A DNA stretch of 64,000 nt from NCBI GenBank assembly GCA_016218825.1, contig JACRCV010000019.1, positions 1-64,000 of the forward strand, written 5' to 3'. A program made the translations under genes and the position numbers. Within the stretch, counting starts at the first letter, position 1. The number at the start of each line of letters is the position of its first letter. This document shows, in pieces, positions 1 to 7,044 of the stretch. The notes under the pieces are model-generated. The model saw only the letters and a program-made list of their open reading frames with translations, did not search any database and had not been told where the DNA came from. Origin of the DNA: Deltaproteobacteria bacterium. GTDB taxonomy: Bacteria > Myxococcota > XYA12-FULL-58-9.

Positions 1-1
1 C

Positions 2-352
2 TGCGGCAGCTTCCCGACGCGGGATCTCTCCTTCGCCGGCGCCTACCTGCCCCACGCCGGCCAGACGATGTACGCCGCGCTCGTGCGCGAGATCGACAGC
101 CGCCTGGTCGCCAGCACCTCGACCGTCGTCCCGGCCGGGGGCGCGGTGTCGCTGCCGCTCGCCGGTCGCCTCCAGGACGGCCTGAGCTACCGCTGGGACT
201 ACTTCGCCGACACCAACGCCGACGGCCTATGCACGGGACCGTCCTTCGTCGAGGATCACGCCTGGCAAATCCAGGTGCCGGAGGTGGATGGCAACGTGAT
301 CTTGAGTCGCGACCACGACACTGCGTTCGCCGCGGTCTGCGCGAGCTTCTAG
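2..352 (+). CDS. C-terminal part of a repeat-containing exported protein (5' end outside window)
   Basis: The frame is open from the window edge, so the start is missing; 116 residues remain. They form one complete copy of a ~115-residue repeat that begins after a CGSFP motif, contains PHAGQTMYAALVRE and RLQDGLSYRWDYF, and ends in VCASF at the stop codon. The same repeat occurs twice in the lipoprotein at 54938-57040 (PHAGRTFYAALVRE, RLQDGLSYHLDYF, VCASFP), so the missing part probably holds a lipoprotein signal and an earlier copy. Unlike that paralogue, this protein stops right after the repeat and has no DUF5666 region. Function unknown; an extracellular beta-sandwich is my inference from the alternating hydrophobic pattern and the single Cys at each repeat boundary. 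Confidence 0.75.
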   Translation, partial: CGSFPTRDLSFAGAYLPHAGQTMYAALVREIDSRLVASTSTVVPAGGAVSLPLAGRLQDGLSYRWDYFADTNADGLCTGPSFVEDHAWQIQVPEVDGNVILSRDHDTAFAAVCASF

Positions 353-355
353 CCT

Positions 356-393
356 AGTCGTCGATCGGGGGTAGCAACTGCGCGCCGACGACT
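356..393 (+). terminator. Possible stem-loop after the first gene
   Basis: AGTCGTCG (356-363) and CGACGACT (386-393) are perfect 8-bp arms just after the stop codon at 352, but the loop is 22 nt and the sequence that follows has only a weak A/T stretch. It may be a weak terminator. Confidence 0.3.
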
Positions 394-439
394 TAATCTA
401 TAAGTGTTCCGTTCGTACCACTCACTCGTGAGGTAGGCC

Positions 440-1258
440 ATGACTGGCACCGTCGGTCTGTTCCTGTCCGTGCTGCTCCTCGCGCCCGTCGCGCTCGCGG
501 CCGGCGCCGAGAAGAATACCAAGAACGCCGGGGCGACTGCGGCCGTCGCGGAGGAGAAGGGGACGAGCGGCACGCCCAAGGCCAAACGCTCCGACCCGAA
601 GGGTGCGGCAGTCGCACAGCCGGGGGTCGCTCCCGACCCGGCGCCCGCGTCGCAGCCCGCCGGGGCGGTCGGGGTGGAGGCCGGGCCGATGGGGGGCCTC
701 CTCAAGGGGCCGCTCTCTCTCGGCGCCTCTCTGGGCGGGGCCTTTCCGACCAACGACGGCATGTTCAACTGCTGGCGGCTGCGGGCCGACGGCAGCCTGC
801 CGGTCGCACAGCTCAGTCCGGCGCTCAAGCTCGCGGGGATGGCGTCGCTCGGCGTGCTCCTCGGCGGGAACAGCGCCACGACCGAGGAGACGATCCGCTC
901 GACGGTCTATACCATCAAGCGCGAAGCCTCGGTCACCTCGTTCGATCTGGTGCCGGGGGCGCGCCTGGCCTACGAGATCATCCCGAGCCTCTACGCCAAC
1001 TTCGATCTCGGCCTGGGCTTTGGGCTGCTGTTGTGGAAGAGCCGCCTGACGTCGGACTCGCCCACCGACCCGAGCCGATCGGACAGCGACCTCGACAGCG
1101 CCGCGATTGTCCGCGTGGCCGGCGGCGCGCACTACGCCCTCGGCAACTTCGTCATCGCCGCCGAGATCGTCGGCGCCAACTTCTACCTGGCGAGCGAGAT
1201 GGACACGGTCTTCACGCTGACGTTGGGCGCGAGCTACGTGGTGAACCTCGGCAGCTGA
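440..1258 (+). CDS. Exported outer-membrane beta-barrel-like protein
   Basis: 272 residues, ATG preceded by GAGGT with 6-nt spacing. Residues 1-22 form a Sec signal peptide. Residues 23-75 are a low-complexity linker rich in Ala, Lys, Pro and Gly. From about residue 80 on, alternating Gly/aromatic/hydrophobic strands (SLGASLGG, ANFDLGLGFGLLLW, LGASYVVNL) resemble a small 8-stranded outer-membrane barrel of the OmpW/opacity type. I recognise no specific family. It faces the convergent haem monooxygenase-like gene with only 23 nt between the stop codons, so the two do not share an operon. A structural or pore role in the outer membrane is inference. Confidence 0.7.
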   Translation: MTGTVGLFLSVLLLAPVALAAGAEKNTKNAGATAAVAEEKGTSGTPKAKRSDPKGAAVAQPGVAPDPAPASQPAGAVGVEAGPMGGLLKGPLSLGASLGGAFPTNDGMFNCWRLRADGSLPVAQLSPALKLAGMASLGVLLGGNSATTEETIRSTVYTIKREASVTSFDLVPGARLAYEIIPSLYANFDLGLGFGLLLWKSRLTSDSPTDPSRSDSDLDSAAIVRVAGGAHYALGNFVIAAEIVGANFYLASEMDTVFTLTLGASYVVNLGS

Positions 1259-1281
1259 GCTCGAGCGGACGAGTGCCGCGC

Positions 1282-2583
1282 CTAGACCCCGGTCACGTAG
1301 AAGAACGCGACACACATCTCGTCGGTCGTGCCGTCTCCCCACTCGACGTCGCGCGGCGGCTGCCGCACGCCGTCGACGACCGGCTGGTTCTCTGCCGAGT
1401 TGTCCCACTGGCACTCGAGGCCGAGCTGGTCTCCTGGAAGGGCCACGGTGGGCGTGGTCAGGAAGTACTCGCCCTGCCAATGGAAGTCCCACTGCGGGAT
1501 GGACAGCAGGCACTCCTCGGCGCCCTGGGCGCGGCGGAGCGCGATCCTGCCGCGCGTGCCGAGGACGTGCTGGTGGTGCGCCACGCCGTGGATCCGGACC
1601 GGCTCGCCCGCGGCGAACGGCAGCGGCACGCCGGTCGCGGCGAAGTACAGGGTAGGGTCCGCCGCGAAGGTATGGACCACCTGTTTGGCCCCGGCCGGGA
1701 TCGGCATGCCGCCGGGCTCGAGCCACGCCGGGTCGGACCAGGGCAAGAAGACCGCCTCCCTCAAGACCGTGCTCGCGCGGCTGAAGCTCACCGCCGTCCG
1801 ATCCGGTTTGGCGCTCACCGCCGGCGTGTTGTAGTGCACCTGCAGGACGACCTTGGTGCCCGGCCGAACCGCGATGCCGGTGCCGTCGGGGTAGGCGTGG
1901 CCGAGGCTCCCCGGCACCCAGCCGCCGAGGCCGCCGCCGCGCGTGCCGACGGGGCCGCCGAAGCAGGTGTAGCCCGGGCCGGGATCGGCGGCGTCGAGCG
2001 CCGCGTACTCCGCCGCGTGCTCCGGCTGCGCCAGGTAGACGATGACGTGGTGGACGATCGAGGTCTGCCCGGGGGTGATGCTCAGCCCGGTGACGTAGGT
2101 GGGCGTGCGCTCCGGCCAGTCGATGAGGAAGCAGCGGTAGTCGTCGGGCGAGAGCCGCGGCGTGTAGCTCTCCGGCATCGCCAGCACCAGGTCGAAGCTT
2201 TGCCGGTCGCCGCCCCCACCCTCGACGGGCGACGCCTCGTCCGCCGGGTCGCCGGCGGGCGCGCCGGCTGAAAGCCACGCCGCGAGGAGGTCGCGCTCGT
2301 CCGGCTTGAGCGCGCGATCGTTGGCGTACTCGTTGCAGTCGGGCGCCGGCGGCCAGGGCGGCATGGTCCGGCGGTCGAGGGCGCGCCGGATCTCGGTGCG
2401 GCGCGCGTAGACCGCCTCGTAGCTCGTGAGCGCAAACGGCGCGATGCCGCCGTCCGAGTGGCAGGCAGCGCAGCGAGCGGCGAGGATCGGCCGCACCTGC
2501 CCGTAGTAGGTGGGCTCGTTCGGCCCCGGCTCCGTCCGGCACGCCCCGAGGGCAACGATCAGCATCAACGCCACGATCCGCAT
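1282..2583 (-). CDS. Lipoprotein with N-terminal haem c motif and copper type II monooxygenase-like region
   Basis: 433 residues with a lipobox ending at Cys15 (VALGAC), so it is probably anchored in a membrane. A haem c motif CAACH lies at about residue 40 and is followed by a MPPWPP segment typical of mono-haem lipoproteins. The rest resembles the copper type II ascorbate-dependent monooxygenase (PHM/DBM-like) fold. Candidate copper ligands in family order are the HH of IVHHVIVYL, the His of LQVHYN and the HQH of GVAHHQHVLG. The haem could feed electrons to the copper site in place of ascorbate (inference). The start could also be the GTG one codon upstream; no strong ribosome-binding site is visible. 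A purely structural PHM-like protein without activity is possible. Confidence 0.75.
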   Translation of the reverse strand: MRIVALMLIVALGACRTEPGPNEPTYYGQVRPILAARCAACHSDGGIAPFALTSYEAVYARRTEIRRALDRRTMPPWPPAPDCNEYANDRALKPDERDLLAAWLSAGAPAGDPADEASPVEGGGGDRQSFDLVLAMPESYTPRLSPDDYRCFLIDWPERTPTYVTGLSITPGQTSIVHHVIVYLAQPEHAAEYAALDAADPGPGYTCFGGPVGTRGGGLGGWVPGSLGHAYPDGTGIAVRPGTKVVLQVHYNTPAVSAKPDRTAVSFSRASTVLREAVFLPWSDPAWLEPGGMPIPAGAKQVVHTFAADPTLYFAATGVPLPFAAGEPVRIHGVAHHQHVLGTRGRIALRRAQGAEECLLSIPQWDFHWQGEYFLTTPTVALPGDQLGLECQWDNSAENQPVVDGVRQPPRDVEWGDGTTDEMCVAFFYVTGV

Positions 2584-2719
2584 CACCCTACGCTAAGGAG
2601 CGGCGCGCGGACCGGCAACGCCGCCGCCCGGCGCGAATCCTTTCGTCGCCGTCTGGCTCCTACGCTGTGAGGGCGCACGTCGCGCCCCTCGTCGAGGACG
2701 AACCCTCTTGGAGGTTGTC

Positions 2720-2947
2720 ATGGTCGCCAAGTTGTTTCCCGCCAACGTTCATGTCATCGAGCGCGTGCTTCGTTTTGCCATCGGCGCCGGCGCCCTGAGC
2801 CTGGTGTTCGTGGGGCCGCAGAGCCTGTGGGGCCTCGTCGGCATCGTGCCGCTCGCCACCGCCTTGCTCGGCAGCTGTCCCGTGTACACCCTATTTGGGT
2901 TTACGACATGTCCGGCGAAACTGAAGAAAGGGACGATCGTGGTCTGA
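2720..2947 (+). CDS. DUF2892 (YgaP-type) small membrane protein
   Basis: 75 residues. The start is the ATG at 2720, which has GGAGG five bases upstream; a TTG four codons earlier would overlap that site. The layout is typical of DUF2892: an N-terminal N-x-H-x-x-ER segment (NVHVIERVLRFAIG), two hydrophobic helices (about 14-31 and 35-50) and the closing CPVYTLFGFTTC motif. These domains occur alone or fused to rhodaneses. The last 40 nt overlap the start of the ECF sigma gene, so the two are probably translationally coupled. The biochemical function of the family is not established; the two conserved Cys suggest a sulfur or redox link (inference). Confidence 0.85.
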   Translation: MVAKLFPANVHVIERVLRFAIGAGALSLVFVGPQSLWGLVGIVPLATALLGSCPVYTLFGFTTCPAKLKKGTIVV

Positions 2948-3492
2948 TTCGGCGAGTCGCCGAGGGTGACCGTGGTGCGTTCGACGCCCTGGTCGAGAAG
3001 CATCAGGCCTCGGTGTTGCGCTTCGCGACCGCGGTCACCGGCTCGGCCGCCACCGCCGAGGACGTCATGCAGGAGACCTTTCTCGCCGCTTACCGGCATG
3101 CGGGCGACTTTCGCGGTGACGCATCGGTCAAGAGCTGGCTCATGACCATCACCTTCCGCCAGGCCCTCAAGAGCGGCCGCAAGCGCAGCGGCGAGCCCAA
3201 GGAGATGGAGCCGCTCGACGCCCTCGGGGCGGCTGCGGGCTGGGGCGCCGAGGAGGATCCGGCCGCGGCCCTCGATCGACACGAAGGCCGGGCGATGCTC
3301 CGGACCGCGATGGAGGGGCTGAGCGAAGAGGACCGTACCATGCTCGTGCTGCGCGATCTGGAAGGGCTGTCGGGCAAAGAGGTGGCCCAGGCCCTCGACT
3401 TGTCGCTCGCCGCGGTCAAGAGTCGTCTGCACCGCTCGCGTCTGCACCTGGCTGCGGCGCTCAGGCGGCTGGGGTACCAGCATGGCGCATGA
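2908..3492 (+). CDS. ECF-type RNA polymerase sigma factor
   Basis: 194 residues from ATG 2908 (MSGETEERDD), overlapping the DUF2892 gene by 40 nt. Region 2 has the usual acidic/aromatic pattern (AFDALVEKHQ, AEDVMQETFLAAYRH). Region 4 has the LRDLEGLSGKEVAQAL and LAAVKSRLHRSR helix-turn-helix typical of ECF sigma-70 factors. It should direct RNA polymerase to its own promoter class in response to a signal passed through the anti-sigma encoded just downstream (11-nt overlap). No autoregulatory promoter motif could be assigned upstream of 2720. Target genes are unknown. Confidence 0.92.
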   Translation: MSGETEERDDRGLIRRVAEGDRGAFDALVEKHQASVLRFATAVTGSAATAEDVMQETFLAAYRHAGDFRGDASVKSWLMTITFRQALKSGRKRSGEPKEMEPLDALGAAAGWGAEEDPAAALDRHEGRAMLRTAMEGLSEEDRTMLVLRDLEGLSGKEVAQALDLSLAAVKSRLHRSRLHLAAALRRLGYQHGA

Positions 3493-3742
3493 TCGTGACG
3501 TGGCCGGCATCCGCTGCCTCGAGGTCCTGGAGCGGCTCTCCGCCTATCTCGATCACGAGCTTTGCCCCGAGGACGTGGCGCGCATCGAAGCTCACCTCGC
3601 GGGCTGTGACTGGTGCGCCAAGTTCGGCGCCCGCTTCCAGGGTGTCGTCCGCGAGCTCAAGCGCGCGCTCTCCGCCGCCGAGCCCGTCGACCAGGAGGCC
3701 GTGCGGCGGCTGAGATCGCGGCTCAAGTCCGAGCTCGGCTGA
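3482..3742 (+). CDS. Zinc-finger anti-sigma factor (ZAS/zf-HC2 type)
   Basis: 86 residues, overlapping the sigma gene by 11 nt. It contains the anti-sigma zinc motif H-x3-C-x2-C (HLAGCDWC, near residue 38), preceded by the typical CLEVLERLSAYLDHEL helix. There is no transmembrane segment, so it is a soluble cytoplasmic anti-sigma of the RsrA/ChrR-like length class. Such factors hold ECF sigma in an inactive complex and release it on oxidation of the zinc-thiol site or metal exchange; that is family knowledge. Charged helices follow the finger (RRLRSRLKSELG). Confidence 0.88.
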   Translation: MAHDRDVAGIRCLEVLERLSAYLDHELCPEDVARIEAHLAGCDWCAKFGARFQGVVRELKRALSAAEPVDQEAVRRLRSRLKSELG

Positions 3743-3777
3743 GCGGCCGGTGGGCGCCGCAGGTCGGGCGTTGGCGC

Positions 3778-4485
3778 TCAGAACGCGGCGTTGGCCTTGG
3801 TCGGTTCCACGAAGAAGGTGGCGACGACGATGAGTCGGAGGAGCGCCTTGCCGTGTGGCAGCCTCGGCTCGTCGGCGGTCTTGACGTGTACCGAGCTCGT
3901 GCCGCGCATGGCGAACTCCTTGACGTCGTCTTGGAGCTGGGTGTCGAAGTAGGTCTCGCCGCCCCGTTCCCAGGTGAAGGGGAGGTCGCCGACGAAGCCC
4001 GCGGGCGCCCCCGGCATCCGCCCGATGGTGAACCATGCCTGCCGGTCGTCCGGGTTGGCGTCCTGGGCATCCGCCAACTGCACCGCCATGTCCGGGATCG
4101 GGATCGAGAGAGTGCTGGCGTCGATCCTGAGCACGAGCTCGTTGATCTCGATCCGCCGCACGATTTGACTGCGGTCGTTGATCTGCTGGTACTTGTCGTG
4201 GTCGGGGGCGCTGGGGTCGGGCGTCAGGTCCACCGCCACGGGATCGGTCGTCATGGGCAGATCGTGCTCGATGTCCGGGAGCGCGTCGGGCCAGAGCTCC
4301 GGCAAGCCCGGGCCGGTGGCCGGGAGCAGTCCCACGGCCGCGAGCTCGGCGGCGAGCACCGCGAGCGTCTGATCGAGGCCAAGCTCGAAGGTGAACTCGT
4401 CGATCCGCACCTCCAACGGCACGCCCCCGCCGCAGGCGGCGACGACGAGCGGGAGAAGGACGGCGGTCTGTTTGCGCGCGGCCAT
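3778..4485 (-). CDS. Lipoprotein of unknown function, last gene of the barrel-lipase operon
   Basis: 235 residues with a lipobox (LVVAAC, Cys at about residue 18) and AGGAG upstream of ATG 4485. It starts nine nt after the stop of the lipase gene, so the two are co-transcribed. The body has many Asp/Glu and alternating hydrophobics (VRIDEFTFELG, IEINELVLRIDASTLSIPIPDMAVQL), which suggests a beta-rich domain. I recognise no family. It may be an accessory or chaperone for the lipase or the barrel encoded upstream, but that rests on position alone. It converges with the anti-sigma gene with 35 nt between the stop codons. Confidence 0.75.
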   Translation of the reverse strand: MAARKQTAVLLPLVVAACGGGVPLEVRIDEFTFELGLDQTLAVLAAELAAVGLLPATGPGLPELWPDALPDIEHDLPMTTDPVAVDLTPDPSAPDHDKYQQINDRSQIVRRIEINELVLRIDASTLSIPIPDMAVQLADAQDANPDDRQAWFTIGRMPGAPAGFVGDLPFTWERGGETYFDTQLQDDVKEFAMRGTSSVHVKTADEPRLPHGKALLRLIVVATFFVEPTKANAAF

Positions 4486-4494
4486 CGTAGTCTC

Positions 4495-7044
4495 CTAGCG
4501 CCTGATCTCGGGCGCGGCGCCGACCGCCGGGTTCGTGCCGTTCGCGGTGGCGAAGAAGTGCTCCAGGGTGGTGCGCGCCGCCGGGTGGTTGAACATGACG
4601 AAGTGGCCGTCGTACTCGGCGTCGGGCGTGAACTGTGCGACGCCCGCCGTGACTGCGTCCGGGGCGCCGGTCGGCAGGTTGCGCTTGGCGCCAGCGGTCT
4701 CGAGCACCGCGACGCCGTCGACCGGCACGTCCGGGGCGCCGCCCGGTGGCACGACGAGCGGCAGCCTCGCGGCGCGCATCAGCGCCTGTTGGGTCACGTC
4801 GGGCGCGAAGCTGTCGCCGACGCCGGCGACGTGGAGCACCGACAGCCGCGTCGGCGGGGATCCCCTAAGGGTCGGCTCGATGACAAAGCTGCGGGCGTAG
4901 TTGACGGCGTCGGTCGGCGCGAACAGCATGCTGAGGATCCCGAGCATGGGATGGACGCGGTTCTGCGAGCCGTCGGCGAAGATGGTGATCGCGACGATCG
5001 CCAGCTCCGGCGGCTGCCGCTTGTGCAGGATCGACAGCGACAGGTCGGCGCCGGCGCCGGAGAGGACCGCCGCCGCCACGTCGGGCTCCGCCGACAGGAA
5101 GGGGGGCGCGATCACCGTGCCCTGCGAGTGGCCGAGGAAGTAGACGCGGTTCGGGTTGAAGTGGAAGCTGCCGTTCGGCCCCGCCAGCGTGGCGGCGGGG
5201 TTCCTGACCAGGCGCACCAGGTGGAACAGATCGGCGGCGCCCTGGAGCACGTTGTCGCGCGCGGCCCGCGGGTTGAGCAGGTTAAAGAACAGCTGGCCGG
5301 CGTCGAAGAACCTGAGCGGGCGCGGCAAGGCCGCGATCACTGCCGGGAGCATGGGCGGCGCCTGCCTGAGGCCGTGCATGACGTTGTCGAAGCTCAGGAC
5401 CGCGTAGCCGCGGGCGGTAAGCTCTTCGGCGAGGCCCTCGTCGATGAAAGAGCGATAGCTGCCGCTCGTGCCATGCGCGTAGAGGATCACGGGGAAGCCG
5501 GTGGCCGGCGGCGCTACCTTGGGGACGGCGACGGCGAAGCAGAGCGTCTCGTCGCCCTGCTTTGCGGGCACCCCGGTGGCGTCGTAGACGAAGGCCCCGC
5601 CGTAGTCCGCCGTGGGATAGGGGCGGGTGCCCGCCTGGAACAGCGGGTTCTGGTAGGTGCCCTGGATCTCGTGGAAGGTCGCCGCCGGCGCCGTCGGCGA
5701 GCAGCCGCGCCGGCTCTCGGGCGCGGGCAAGCCGTCCCGACACGGCGCCGAGATCGTGGCGCTGGTGCAGACGACGCTGCCGCTGTCGAAGGTGGGCGCC
5801 GGCAGGGCATGCACCGCCTTGCGCAGGCGACCGGCGACGGCCGTGGGGTCGCCGGTGGTGAAGACGGCGGCGGCGGCGACCTTGGCCGCCTCGGCGGTCC
5901 GGCCGCTCAAGAAGGTGAGGAGCGGCTGCATCGCCGGCCGGCTCTGCGCGCCGATCATGAGCTCGGCGAAGTCGCGGTCGCGGATCGGAGCCTCGCCGCG
6001 AATGTCGCGGACGCCGGTCGTGACGATGGCAGCGTAGGTCGTGTGTGGCAGGAGCGGCTCGCCGTCTTTGGGCGCGATCCCGAGCCAGTTCTGGCAGATG
6101 TACATGCCGCTCTCGCGGCTCATGTTCAGCTGGACGGGGATGTGCCGGCCGTAGTCGTCGCCGGCGTCCGGGTCGATGTTGACGAGATAGACGTTCGGCG
6201 CGCCGCCCCGGGCGCAGAAGGGCGGCAGCGTCAGGTCGACCTGCGCCGGATAGACCGACCCCTCGTCGAGGCAGACCGACGCCGGGTCGACGATGTCCGA
6301 GAAGCGGAAGAACACCGGCTGCGTGAGGGCGAAGCCGGTCACGTCCTCTTCGACGGCGGCGAAGTAGGTGGCGCGGATGTCGACGCCGAGGATCGGGTCG
6401 TTCGGCGCCTCGTGGCCGCTGAGCGACACGTGGCCGCCGGTGACTCTCAGGTCGGTCGGGAAGGGCAGGCGGTCGAACTCGTAGGGGTCCGGCAGGGGGC
6501 CTTCGGGCGGCAGCTCGAAGTAGACCCGGAAGGCGCCGGCCTCCGCATCACTCAAGGCGCAGTTGGCACCGTCGAGATACGGCGGCCGCTCGCAGACGCC
6601 GTCGAAGTTGCAGATGAACGGCCGCTGGCAGTCGAAGATGCTGCCGCAGGCGTCGCCGAAGTCATGGGTGCCGTACGAGCCGTCGTCGGCGCCGCAGGTG
6701 CCGGTGATGCCGTTGCAGATGAGCGGCTCCTTGCACTGAATGGTGAGCGAGCAGCCCTGGCCGGCGTCGGAGAGCGGGCGGGCCGTACAGACCTCCTGGC
6801 GACCGCAGACGAGGGCGGGGGCGCAGTCGGCGTCCTCTTGGCAGGGGTCACCGGGCTGTGGGCCGGTCGCGAGGGGCGGGATCGGGGTGCAGACGCCGCT
6901 CAGACAGTCGAGGCCCGCCTGGCAGTCGGAGGCCTGTTTGCAGCTCTCCCCCTCGAGCTGGACCCCGATCAGGATTGGCGTTTGGCCCGTGCACGCGGTG
7001 GTGAGCCCGACGACGAGGACGAGGCGCAGGCGCAGCGAGATCAT
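4495..7044 (-). CDS. Large lipoprotein: Cys-rich repeats plus alpha/beta-hydrolase (lipase-like)
   Basis: 849 residues. Lipobox TTAC near residue 18. Residues 30-165 carry four Cys-rich units of the form DPCQEDADCAPALVCG...CT, a pattern common in secreted myxobacterial proteins. The middle resembles the N-terminal region of bacterial virulence-factor-type lipases (PYEFDRLPFPTDLR). The C-terminal half is an alpha/beta hydrolase: FPVILYAHGTSG (oxyanion-hole region), then the nucleophile elbow GHSQGT, and a late GHFVMFNHP His. An ester or lipid hydrolase on the cell surface is likely, with the substrate unknown. The ATG overlaps the TGA of the upstream barrel gene (ATGA), indicating translational coupling. 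Confidence 0.85.
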   Translation of the reverse strand: MISLRLRLVLVVGLTTACTGQTPILIGVQLEGESCKQASDCQAGLDCLSGVCTPIPPLATGPQPGDPCQEDADCAPALVCGRQEVCTARPLSDAGQGCSLTIQCKEPLICNGITGTCGADDGSYGTHDFGDACGSIFDCQRPFICNFDGVCERPPYLDGANCALSDAEAGAFRVYFELPPEGPLPDPYEFDRLPFPTDLRVTGGHVSLSGHEAPNDPILGVDIRATYFAAVEEDVTGFALTQPVFFRFSDIVDPASVCLDEGSVYPAQVDLTLPPFCARGGAPNVYLVNIDPDAGDDYGRHIPVQLNMSRESGMYICQNWLGIAPKDGEPLLPHTTYAAIVTTGVRDIRGEAPIRDRDFAELMIGAQSRPAMQPLLTFLSGRTAEAAKVAAAAVFTTGDPTAVAGRLRKAVHALPAPTFDSGSVVCTSATISAPCRDGLPAPESRRGCSPTAPAATFHEIQGTYQNPLFQAGTRPYPTADYGGAFVYDATGVPAKQGDETLCFAVAVPKVAPPATGFPVILYAHGTSGSYRSFIDEGLAEELTARGYAVLSFDNVMHGLRQAPPMLPAVIAALPRPLRFFDAGQLFFNLLNPRAARDNVLQGAADLFHLVRLVRNPAATLAGPNGSFHFNPNRVYFLGHSQGTVIAPPFLSAEPDVAAAVLSGAGADLSLSILHKRQPPELAIVAITIFADGSQNRVHPMLGILSMLFAPTDAVNYARSFVIEPTLRGSPPTRLSVLHVAGVGDSFAPDVTQQALMRAARLPLVVPPGGAPDVPVDGVAVLETAGAKRNLPTGAPDAVTAGVAQFTPDAEYDGHFVMFNHPAARTTLEHFFATANGTNPAVGAAPEIRR

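Noticed and set aside
3739-3781. CTGAGCG...CGCTCAG inverted repeat between convergent genes as a terminator
   Set aside because: Both arms overlap the two stop codons and the loop is 29 nt; probably chance.
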